A model generated the notes under the pieces. It saw only the letters and a list, made by a program, of their open reading frames with translations, made no database searches and had not been told where the DNA came from. DNA of 6,677 nt from Candidatus Latescibacterota bacterium (GTDB taxonomy: Bacteria > Latescibacterota > MVCY01): positions 1 through 6,677 of the forward strand of contig DAOWIT010000091.1 of assembly GCA_030640765.1 (NCBI GenBank). The letters run 5' to 3'. The first letter of the stretch is position 1, and each line of letters opens with the position of its first letter. Made by a program: the position numbers and the translations under genes. Shown here piece after piece: positions 1 to 6,184 of this stretch.

Positions 1-243
1 CTGAGAAAGTTGTTCTAACGAATAGGGGATTTTCATTCGGTAGATCTTACAAGAGTCAAAAAGGCGGCGCAGGTGGTCTTTCAAGCGGAAACAAGCAGCC
101 CCCCGCTCAGTCTCATAGCACCTAAAACCCTCGAAGGCACTGGAGCCATAATGAACAACATGGGACAGCACATGTATGCGAGCATCGTCCCAATTTACTA
201 AGTTACCATTAAACCATATCTTCTCCGCTTCTGGAAACGCCAT
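1..243 (-). CDS. ilvE: Branched-chain amino acid aminotransferase, N-terminal 81 codons (partial)
   Basis: This is a PLP-dependent class IV aminotransferase that interconverts valine, leucine and isoleucine with their 2-oxo acids, using glutamate/2-oxoglutarate, in the cytoplasm. The gene starts with ATG at 243 and has no stop before the left edge, so only the small N-terminal domain is visible. The sequence begins [20 protein letters not shown]. The family hallmark follows at residues 28-41 ([14 protein letters not shown], then RCYET), with F-R-L-x-D-H-L-R-R-L at 52-61 and a K-I-Y-R-M-x-I-P-Y segment at 66-74. A strong ribosome site, GGGAGGAG at 248-255, lies 4 nt before the ATG. The start is 17 bp after the recJ stop, so it is probably the next gene of the same transcript. 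The catalytic lysine lies outside the window. A D-amino acid aminotransferase or aminodeoxychorismate lyase is possible within class IV, but the [12 protein letters not shown] block fits IlvE best. Confidence 0.93.
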   Translation of the reverse strand, partial: MAFPEAEKIWFNGNLVNWDDARIHVLSHVVHYGSSAFEGFRCYETERGAACFRLKDHLRRLFDSCKIYRMKIPYSLEQLSQ

Positions 244-260
244 TTTTCTCCTCCCTGATT

Positions 261-1982
261 TTACCTTATATTTTTCACGCGAAGTTGAATTCTCTTTTCT
301 CCCTGCCAGTGGTCTTCCTCAATCACATATACCATGTCCAAGTTTTTCTCTCCAGGGATAAGACGATAGAGCAAGTACCCCATTCTGAAGCCGATACAAT
401 TGAAGACACTTCCGCCCTGACGGACCTTAAATCGGAGGTGTTCCTTGCCCGCTATCATCGGGGTGCCTACCACTTCTAAGTTCCTGGAGACCATTACCGG
501 TCTCATATTCTGGGGACCATAGGGGGCGAAATATTTGAGCAATTCGAGCAGCTGGCTGTCGATTTCACTGAGATCAAGCTCAGCATCAATCTTAAGCTTA
601 GGTATTAACTGCTCGGGGGTCAGCACCGATCTTGCCACCGCCTGGAAATTCTCTCTAAACTGATCTATCTTCTCCCTCTTCACAGTGAGTCCAATGGCGT
701 ATTTATGCCCTCCGAAGCCCAGAAGGTCTGATTTACACGTTTTCAGGGCCTTGTAGATGTTGAAATCTGGGATGCTGCGGCCCGAACCCCTTCCCTCTTT
801 TCCATCCAGGGCTATCAGTATGGTAGGAAGATAGAATTCCTCGGCGATTCTGGAGGCCACAATTCCGATTACCCCAGGATGCCAGCCCTCGGAGTGAAGC
901 ACGATAGCGGGGTTAGATTCCCGGTCAATACTCTCTTTCGCCATCTGGAAGGCCTCTGAGAAGATCCGTTCATTCGTGTCTTTTCTCTTTCTGTTTTCCG
1001 ACTCCAATATCTTGGCGATATTGCGAGCCTGTACCTCATTTTCAGTGGTCAGGAGCCTCACTGCTCGTCCGGCATTTCCCATGCGTCCCACTGCATTAAT
1101 TCGCGGGGCGATGTTAAAAACCAAGTGTCCCGTGCCCAAAATCCTGCCAGTTAACCCGGTATTCTCTAAAAGGGCCTTGAGTCCAAGATTGCTGGAAATC
1201 GCTATTCTATCTATTCCGTGCTTGGCCAGCACTCGGTTCTCGTCTCTGAGGGGCACAATATCGGCAACCGTTCCCAAGGCTATCAAATCGAGATGCTCGT
1301 ACAGCTGATTCTGATCCAGATTTCTCTTCTGAAAGAGGGCCTGAGCCAGTTTGAATGCCACCCCTACTCCAGCTAACTCCTTGAAGGGGTAGGAGCAGTC
1401 GTCCCGTTTGGGATCGAGCACTGCGACCGCTTCGGGAAGTTCCTCTGCTGGCTGGTGATGGTCGGTGACAATAACATCAATACCCAGTTCCTTAGCCAGT
1501 TGTATCTCCTCGACTGCGGTTACACCACAGTCAACTGAAATAATCAGAGATACCCCTTTTTTTTTGGCCTCCTTAATACCTTCCACAGAGATACCGTAGC
1601 CTTCGGTCAACCTGTCTGGGATGTAGAAGAAGGAATTAGCGCCCAAAATCTTCAAGATTTTCAGCAAAAAGGACACAGCTGTGACTCCATCGACATCGTA
1701 ATCGCCATAGACCATAATCTGCTCTTGGGAGTCTATCGCCTTGCTGAGTCGCTCTACAGCCTTTTCCATATCTGCCATTGTAAATGGGTCGTGCAGATCC
1801 TCCAGCGAGAGCCGTAGAAATGTTTTTGAGTCTTCAAAATTCTCTATACCCCGGTTCCAAAGAATCCGAGCGATAATCAACGGCACTTTGAGTCCCGATG
1901 CTAACCTCTCCAATTGTTCTTGGGGAGGTTCTGGGGGGAAAACCCAACGCTGTTCGAGCCGCATGTTTTCTGATTCTTGCAT
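261..1982 (-). CDS. recJ: Single-stranded-DNA-specific 5'-3' exonuclease RecJ
   Basis: RecJ degrades single-stranded DNA 5' to 3' in recombinational repair (RecF pathway), mismatch repair and stalled-fork processing. The 573-residue product is full length for the family. The DHH-family metal motifs appear in order: D-Y-D-V-D-G at 94-99, D-C-G at 151-153, D-H-H at 174-176 and G-T-V-A-D at 237-241. They are followed by the DHHA1 part: P-R-I-N-A-V-G-R-M at 293-301, [12 protein letters not shown] at 367-378, G-R-G-S-G-R-S at 397-403 and G-G-H at 424-426. A C-terminal OB-fold-like region spans about 460-573. No key residue is missing. The chosen ATG overlaps the holA stop by one base (TAATG) and has no Shine-Dalgarno sequence, so translation probably depends on coupling to holA. 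An ATG six codons later (1964) is an alternative start. A run of nine A on the coding strand falls at K140-K142. Confidence 0.97.
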   Translation of the reverse strand: MQESENMRLEQRWVFPPEPPQEQLERLASGLKVPLIIARILWNRGIENFEDSKTFLRLSLEDLHDPFTMADMEKAVERLSKAIDSQEQIMVYGDYDVDGVTAVSFLLKILKILGANSFFYIPDRLTEGYGISVEGIKEAKKKGVSLIISVDCGVTAVEEIQLAKELGIDVIVTDHHQPAEELPEAVAVLDPKRDDCSYPFKELAGVGVAFKLAQALFQKRNLDQNQLYEHLDLIALGTVADIVPLRDENRVLAKHGIDRIAISSNLGLKALLENTGLTGRILGTGHLVFNIAPRINAVGRMGNAGRAVRLLTTENEVQARNIAKILESENRKRKDTNERIFSEAFQMAKESIDRESNPAIVLHSEGWHPGVIGIVASRIAEEFYLPTILIALDGKEGRGSGRSIPDFNIYKALKTCKSDLLGFGGHKYAIGLTVKREKIDQFRENFQAVARSVLTPEQLIPKLKIDAELDLSEIDSQLLELLKYFAPYGPQNMRPVMVSRNLEVVGTPMIAGKEHLRFKVRQGGSVFNCIGFRMGYLLYRLIPGEKNLDMVYVIEEDHWQGEKRIQLRVKNIR

Positions 1983-2968
1983 TATTCACACAGTCGGTAA
2001 ACTAAGAGTTCCATTATAAGCCGTGGGTTCTGATAGCTTCGCTTCAGGTTGTTATCGGCTTGCAACAGGGCATCTAATCCTTTTTTCGTCCGAACCTCAG
2101 AGAAATCCTTTGCCTGATCTAGGAATCGGCCCAGAAAGTAAGAGTGTATACCTATTCTCTTTCCTATCTGTTCGGGAGGCAGATGTTCCTCTATGCCTTT
2201 TTTTGCCCTGATTATATTCTTCAAATATCTGGTGATCATAAATATGATATGGGTGGTATTTTCTCCTGCCTCTAACATTCGATCCAGGACGAACAACGCT
2301 TTGTCCTTCTGGCGGGTTCCGATGGCGTTCATCAATTCAAAGACACTGTTTTTCTTAGTAATACCTACTACTTTCTCCACGTCCTCTCGGGTGATCAAGG
2401 CAGCTTGCTTCACGAACAGGCAGAGTTTGTCGATCTCATTTGCCAAGGCCCACAGGTCTGTGCCCACACTGCTGTGGAGTAGATCCACTGCGTCTTCCGA
2501 TATCTTTTTCGCCTTTTCTCTCACTCTCCGTTGAATCCAGCCAGGGATTTTATTGTCATAGAGAGGTTTAAATTCCACTGCCCATCCGTTGGTTCTTATT
2601 TGACGAAATGGGTCTTTGCGGAAATCAACCTTTTCGGCATCTAATATTAAAGAGGTAGAGAGACCGGCGGCAGTGACTGTGTTGACCAACTCTTTCAGTG
2701 TCTGGGAAGGAAGTCTATCGCACTCCTTTACCACTACCACTCTTCGCTCTGCCATTAAAGGGAATGAAGAAACCGCATCTACTAATGTGTCCAGGTTTAC
2801 ATCGTCGGCGTGGAAGAGATCAAGGTTAAAATCCTTAGTGGCAGGGTCTACAATGGCTGGAATCAAGGCAGAGAAGGCCTCTTGACGCTGGAATCCCTCT
2901 CCAACCAGCAGGTAGATCGGCAGAAAATCTTTCTGTTTAACCGAAGCAAGCAGATGCTGATAAGTCAC
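1982..2968 (-). CDS. holA: DNA polymerase III, delta subunit (clamp loader)
   Basis: The delta subunit is the clamp-loader component that opens the beta sliding clamp so that it can be placed on primed DNA. The 328-residue product has family length. The N-terminal region P-I-Y-L-L-V-G-E-G-F (17-26) sits where the family has its degenerate ATP-site-like loop. R-V-V-V-V-K-E-C-D (76-84) follows in the AAA+-like fold. Family landmarks follow: D-L-W-A-L-A-N-E-I-D-K-L (171-182), I-T-R-E-D-V-E-K-V-V-G (192-202), F-E-L-M-N-A-I (210-216), and a helical collar domain to the end. The start is GTG, inside a GTGA overlap with the stop of the upstream HU-TPR gene. GGAGG at 2975-2979 lies 6 nt upstream and supports this start. 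The stop overlaps the recJ ATG by one base. Identification rests on the overall pattern rather than a catalytic motif, because delta is not an enzyme. Confidence 0.93.
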   Translation of the reverse strand: MTYQHLLASVKQKDFLPIYLLVGEGFQRQEAFSALIPAIVDPATKDFNLDLFHADDVNLDTLVDAVSSFPLMAERRVVVVKECDRLPSQTLKELVNTVTAAGLSTSLILDAEKVDFRKDPFRQIRTNGWAVEFKPLYDNKIPGWIQRRVREKAKKISEDAVDLLHSSVGTDLWALANEIDKLCLFVKQAALITREDVEKVVGITKKNSVFELMNAIGTRQKDKALFVLDRMLEAGENTTHIIFMITRYLKNIIRAKKGIEEHLPPEQIGKRIGIHSYFLGRFLDQAKDFSEVRTKKGLDALLQADNNLKRSYQNPRLIMELLVYRLCE

Positions 2969-3942
2969 TCCTTTCCTCCATCAAGCAAGTCAGAAAGAAG
3001 ACTTTCTTTATCAGTCCTCCTTGAGTGTGCATCCTTTTCCGCAGGCGCATTAGCCTTCCTATACATCTTCACCGCCTCATCGTGACGCCCTTTTTTATCA
3101 TATAGAAGTGCTAACTGCCAAAATATACTTCTGTTATCCGGGTCTTTTTCTAACAGTTGTTCAAACACTTCAATAGCCTTCTCGTGTCTCTGTAGCTGGC
3201 TGTAAGAGGTGCCAAGGTAATAATAAGATTTTGTGTATTCGGGATCGATAGCCACTGCTTTCTCCAACTCCAAGATAGCCTTCTCGTAGAGTCCCTTTTT
3301 ATAGAGAGTCACACCCATATTGTAGTGAGCATCAGCACAGGCGGGGTCAAGCTCCAAGGCCTTTTTAAATTCCTCTTGGGCCGTATCAATCATTCCCATC
3401 TCCCAGCAGACTGCCCCCAGATTGTAATGCGCCTCCACATTATTGGGTTGAAGCTCAATCACTTTGTTATACTCGTCTGCTGCCTTTTGATATTCACCCA
3501 GCGATTCGTAGATCCGGCCCAAACCAATCCGTGCCTTGAACTCTCGGGGTTCCTGGTTCAGAATAGAGGTGTATATTTTTACCGCCTTGAGAGTATTGCC
3601 CTCATCGACCTCAGTCCTGGCTTCCTGGAGACGTTGTTGTAAATCGGCATCAACTTTCTGTCCAAAAACCTCTAACACTGCCTCCTTGAAGTTGGGGTAA
3701 GGTTCAAACCGGGGTTCGTCCCTGGGGGGGAGTTGCAACGTCTCTCTGGTAGCTGGGTGAACGATTGCCCGGCCTTTCCTGCGCACCACTTCAAACTTCC
3801 CAAATCCCCGCAGTTGTAGAAGTTCGTGGTTTCCTACGGCTTCTTTTATCATCGAGAGCATCGATTCCACCACCCGGGTTACCGTGGTTTTCTTGCATCC
3901 CGATAGATCCATAATCTGTCTGATTATCTCTGCCTTTCTCAT
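2965..3942 (-). CDS. HU/IHF-family DNA-binding domain fused to tetratricopeptide repeats
   Basis: This 325-residue protein has two clear modules. Residues 1-90 align without gaps to the bacterial HU/IHF fold over the G-F-G-K-F (46-50) to F-K-E-A-V (85-89) stretch. The DNA-intercalating proline of the beta arm is kept at P63, although the usual R-N-P reads V-H-P here. After a short linker (91-103) come about six 34-residue TPR units, at roughly 104-137, 138-170, 171-204, 205-238, 239-272 and 273-300. Units 3 and 4 are the most canonical (A-H-Y-N-L-G / A-H-Y-N-M-G, ending in L-D-P / I-D-P). A charged tail ends in S-L-L-S-D-L-L. HU proteins bend DNA and TPRs bind partner proteins, so a DNA-bound scaffold is inferred; its partner and role are unknown. 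GAGGA at 3953-3957, 10 nt before the ATG, is the likely ribosome site. The last five codons (DGGKE) contain the holA ribosome site, and the stop overlaps the holA GTG. Confidence 0.92.
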   Translation of the reverse strand: MRKAEIIRQIMDLSGCKKTTVTRVVESMLSMIKEAVGNHELLQLRGFGKFEVVRRKGRAIVHPATRETLQLPPRDEPRFEPYPNFKEAVLEVFGQKVDADLQQRLQEARTEVDEGNTLKAVKIYTSILNQEPREFKARIGLGRIYESLGEYQKAADEYNKVIELQPNNVEAHYNLGAVCWEMGMIDTAQEEFKKALELDPACADAHYNMGVTLYKKGLYEKAILELEKAVAIDPEYTKSYYYLGTSYSQLQRHEKAIEVFEQLLEKDPDNRSIFWQLALLYDKKGRHDEAVKMYRKANAPAEKDAHSRRTDKESLLSDLLDGGKE

Positions 3943-3996
3943 TTTCTCAGTTTCCTCGTCTCTTACCTGAAGGGATACATTCAGAATTTGCGTCGG

Positions 3997-4191
3997 TTAT
4001 GATTTCTCTTCAGAATCCTTTATCTCTCGAAAGTCGGCATCTTCTATCTTTGACTTGTCGATAGCTGTATTGGGGGAAGATTTCCCTTCTTTGTGGAATT
4101 TGGGAATATTCCCTGTTCCTCCCAAAAGAAAGCTGATTGCCTTGTAGAGCAAATAGACGATCAACCCCCAGAGCAGTATTCTAAAAAACAT
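3997..4191 (-). CDS. Small single-pass membrane protein of unknown function, 64 residues
   Basis: A short protein beginning M-F-F-R-I-L-L-W-G-L. A hydrophobic segment at residues 2-23 should span the membrane once. A basic stretch follows (K-F-H-K-E-G-K), then an acidic tail with K-I-E-D-A-D-F-R-E-I near the end. The start was chosen because AAAGGAG at 4204-4210 lies 12 nt upstream, just after the argS stop. An ATG at 4203 touches the ribosome site directly, so it cannot use it. An ATG at 4284 would overlap argS and add a low-complexity polar leader that reads as argS in another frame. The gene sits 23 nt after argS and 54 nt before the HU-TPR gene, on the same strand. From memory, small proteins with an N-terminal membrane helix and an I-x-D-A-x-F-x-E-I tail recur in several bacterial groups as uncharacterised families. 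No function is assigned. Confidence 0.72.
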   Translation of the reverse strand: MFFRILLWGLIVYLLYKAISFLLGGTGNIPKFHKEGKSSPNTAIDKSKIEDADFREIKDSEEKS

Positions 4192-4203
4192 CTTAACCTG
4201 CAT

Positions 4204-4210
4204 CTCCTTT
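4204..4210 (-). promoter_or_regulatory. Ribosome binding site deciding the start of the small membrane protein
   Basis: AAAGGAG on the minus strand, placed between the argS TAA (4215-4217) and two candidate ATGs. It abuts the ATG at 4203 and is 12 nt from the ATG at 4191, so the latter is the more likely start. Confidence 0.55.
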
Positions 4211-4214
4211 GAAC

Positions 4215-5915
4215 TTACATCCTCTCTGGTGTTTCCATTCCCAGGAGTCTGAGTCCCTTCCCCAGTACTGTCCTGATGCACCAAACCAGAAGCACCCTGG
4301 TTTTACTGGTCTCCAGATCCTCAGACAGCACCCGGAAGTGATTGTAAAATCGGTTGCTTGCTTCGCAGAGATCCAGAAGATAAGTGGTCACCACTGAGGG
4401 CTCGTATTCATCGGCTGCATGTTTGACGGTCTCCGGAAATCTGCTTAACAACCTGACAATCTCTGTTTCCATATCTGAGTTGAGCAGATTGAGGTTCACC
4501 TTATCGTCCACCTGACGGCCGTATTTTCTGAGGACGCTGGAGAACCGGGCGTAGGTGTATTGAACATACGGCCCTGTCTCTCCGTTGAAGTTCAACATCC
4601 TATCCCAGGAGAAGTCCACATCCTTTATTCTCTTAGTGCTCAGATCATTAAAGACGATGGCGCCGATTCCCACTTGGGTGGCGATCTCCCGCTTATCCTC
4701 CAAATCAGGATTTTTCTCTTCTATTATCTTCTCTGTCAGATCAACCGCTTTCTGAAACACCTCCTCTAAGAAGATAACATTTCCTTTCCGGGTGGACATC
4801 TTGCCGGTTCCAAATCTTACCAGACCGAAGGGTGTATGAACCAAGGTATCTGCCCAGGGGCAGCCGAGCAATTCCAGGACCTTGAAGATCTGCCTGAAAT
4901 AAAGTTTCTGGTCTGCTCCTACCACATAGATCATCTTATCGAAACCGTAAGTGTCGAACCGGTACATTGCTGCGGCGATATCCCGGGTGGCATACAGGGT
5001 TGAGCCGTCGGTTTTGCGCAGCAGACAGGGGGACATTCCGAATCTCTCCAGATCGACGATCAACGCCCCCTGGCTTTCCTGGGCCAGACCAGCAGTCTTG
5101 AGCTTCGTTATCGTTTCAGGCAACATCGAGTTATAGAAGCTCTCCCCGGCATAGGAATCGAAGTGGATATTTAGTATGTCGTAGATTCGCTGGAACTCTT
5201 TCAGGCTGATGTCTCGAAACCAATGCCATAGACGGGTGGCCTCCTGCTCGCCGTCCTCCAAACTTCGAAACCAATCTCTGGCCTCTTCTTCTAATGATTT
5301 GTCCTTCTCGGCCTCGGTATGAAACTTCACATAAAGATCATACAGGTGCTGGACTGGCTTTGCCTTTAACTGTTTTTCTTTTCCCCACTTCTGGTAGGCG
5401 ACAATAAGCTTCCCAAACTGGGTTCCCCAGTCGCCTAAGTGGTTGATGCCAATACAGGTATATCCTAACGATTCGTACAGTTTACAGATGGAATTTCCGA
5501 TTACGGTTGATCTAAGGTGCCCGACTCCAAAGGGCTTAGCGATATTGGGAGAGGAGAAATCCACCACCACCGTCTTGCCAGCTCCCAGCTCGCGGTTGCC
5601 ATAAGAGCTTTCCAGAGTGAATATCTCTTTCAACACCAACCCAGTGAACTTCTCTTTGTCCACGGTAAAGTTGATATAAGGTCCTGTGGTTTGGATTTTC
5701 TTAACATATTTCTGGGGATTCAGTTTCTTAACCAAATCTTCAGCTGCTGCTTCTGGCGATTTTTTAGAAAGAAGAAAGCAGTTGAAACTATAATCCCCCA
5801 GTTCAGGACTCGGTGGTGTACCAAGTCCAGCCTTAATCTCGGCTGGGTTTAACCCGGCGTTTTTGAGAATGGTTGCAACTTCTTCCCTTACGATTTTTCC
5901 AGCATACTGCGTCAT
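4215..5915 (-). CDS. argS: Arginyl-tRNA synthetase
   Basis: This class Ia aminoacyl-tRNA synthetase charges tRNA-Arg with arginine at the expense of ATP in the cytoplasm. The 566-residue product is full length. The N-terminal tRNA-recognition (Arg N) domain covers about 1-85. The catalytic core opens with S-S-P-N-I-A-K-P-F at 121-129, directly followed by the HIGH-type motif, read here as G-V-G-H (130-133), then L-R-S-T. H-L-G-D-W-G-T-Q-F-G-K-L is at 159-170, and the KMSKS-type loop is K-M-S-T-R at 372-376. The C-terminal DALR anticodon-binding helical domain begins near G-P-Y-V-Q-Y-T-Y-A-R (448-457) and runs to the end. The first histidine of HIGH being glycine is, to my recollection, seen in some ArgS sequences. 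The ATG has no strong Shine-Dalgarno sequence. It is the first gene of the minus-strand cluster, with a candidate promoter about 90 nt upstream and no visible T-box leader. Confidence 0.97.
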   Translation of the reverse strand: MTQYAGKIVREEVATILKNAGLNPAEIKAGLGTPPSPELGDYSFNCFLLSKKSPEAAAEDLVKKLNPQKYVKKIQTTGPYINFTVDKEKFTGLVLKEIFTLESSYGNRELGAGKTVVVDFSSPNIAKPFGVGHLRSTVIGNSICKLYESLGYTCIGINHLGDWGTQFGKLIVAYQKWGKEKQLKAKPVQHLYDLYVKFHTEAEKDKSLEEEARDWFRSLEDGEQEATRLWHWFRDISLKEFQRIYDILNIHFDSYAGESFYNSMLPETITKLKTAGLAQESQGALIVDLERFGMSPCLLRKTDGSTLYATRDIAAAMYRFDTYGFDKMIYVVGADQKLYFRQIFKVLELLGCPWADTLVHTPFGLVRFGTGKMSTRKGNVIFLEEVFQKAVDLTEKIIEEKNPDLEDKREIATQVGIGAIVFNDLSTKRIKDVDFSWDRMLNFNGETGPYVQYTYARFSSVLRKYGRQVDDKVNLNLLNSDMETEIVRLLSRFPETVKHAADEYEPSVVTTYLLDLCEASNRFYNHFRVLSEDLETSKTRVLLVWCIRTVLGKGLRLLGMETPERM

Positions 5916-6001
5916 ATTTAATAAACTCAGGTACTTCTTACTTAATTTGTTCCTTATTATTGTTTAGAAACTAACAGAGCAGGCGATCTTCCCCTATATT
6001 A

Positions 6002-6029
6002 AAAATATCTGAAAATATGTGAAAGTCAA
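6002..6029 (-). promoter_or_regulatory. Candidate sigma-70-type promoter for the argS-to-ilvE cluster
   Basis: On the minus strand, TTGACT (6024-6029, five of six matches to TTGACA) is followed after 16 nt by TATTTT (6002-6007, four of six to TATAAT) in an AT-rich stretch. An overlapping TAATAT just downstream could also serve as a -10 box, but its spacing to TTGACT would be 22 nt. The untranslated leader to the argS ATG would be about 80 nt. It shows no convincing hairpin or riboswitch. Confidence 0.5.
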
Positions 6030-6126
6030 GCCATTTTTTGGGATTCCTTAGATTACAGGGATTCATGGGCAAAGAAAATAGTGAGTGAGAGCAAGAATCA
6101 CCGGAGGAGCCAGAGATATTTTTGTC

Positions 6127-6155
6127 TTGCTTTCAGCCAGATATTTAGTTATAAT
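6127..6155 (+). promoter_or_regulatory. Candidate sigma-70-type promoter for the radical SAM gene
   Basis: A perfect TATAAT -10 box (6150-6155) is preceded after 17 nt by TTGCTT (6127-6132, three of six matches to the -35 consensus). Transcription would start near 6162, about 23 nt before the ATG, giving a short leader that is mostly ribosome site. Together with the minus-strand promoter it makes the 269-bp gap (5916-6184) a divergent regulatory region. I see no gene or RNA in the rest of that gap. Confidence 0.6.
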
Positions 6156-6170
6156 AAACAAATGAAGATT

Positions 6171-6178
6171 AGGAGGTG
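6171..6178 (+). promoter_or_regulatory. Strong ribosome binding site fixing the radical SAM gene start
   Basis: AGGAGGTG lies 6 nt before the ATG at 6185. It is a near-perfect complement of the 16S rRNA 3' end. It supports the upstream start, and therefore the reality of the N-terminal Tat-like leader in the encoded protein. Confidence 0.85.
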
Positions 6179-6184
6179 ACTCGG

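Noticed and set aside
176..361. Plus-strand open frame of 61 codons across the recJ-ilvE junction
   Set aside because: It lies antisense to the ilvE start and recJ end, which have clear homology and ribosome sites. Its own product has no recognisable features.
976..1308. Plus-strand open frame of 110 codons inside recJ
   Set aside because: It is antisense to conserved RecJ motifs, with a low-complexity product and no ribosome site seen. It is a shadow of the real gene.
2193..2534. Plus-strand open frame of 113 codons inside holA
   Set aside because: It is antisense to holA, and its hydrophobic, serine-rich composition is explained by reverse reading of holA codons.
3966..3985. Possible hairpin CTGAA/TTCAG between the small membrane gene and HU-TPR
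   Set aside because: Five base pairs with an 8-nt loop and no U tract. Too weak for a terminator and inside an apparent operon.
3980..4016. Direct repeat TTCAGAAT at 3980-3987 and 4009-4016
   Set aside because: One copy is coding (tail of the small protein) and the other is in the 54-nt gap. It is short, isolated and without a promoter or hairpin.
4192..4284. N-terminal extension of the small membrane protein back to an ATG at 4284
   Set aside because: The extension overlaps the argS 3' end in another frame, is polar and low-complexity, and bypasses the ribosome site at 4204-4210.
5517..5852. Plus-strand open frame of 111 codons inside argS
   Set aside because: It is antisense to the conserved ArgS N-terminal and HIGH region and has no family features.
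5916..6001. Possible T-box or riboswitch leader upstream of argS
   Set aside because: The leader is only about 80 nt and has no T-box core sequence, no stable stem and no terminator.
6040..6064. Direct repeat GGGATTC at 6040-6046 and 6058-6064 in the divergent gap
   Set aside because: Seven bases at 18-nt spacing, not overlapping either promoter core and without symmetry. Chance cannot be excluded and nothing else supports an operator.
6162..6179. Five-codon minigene (ATG to TGA) spanning the radical SAM ribosome site
   Set aside because: It would start at or near the predicted transcript start without its own ribosome site. It is probably a chance reading of the ribosome-site sequence.
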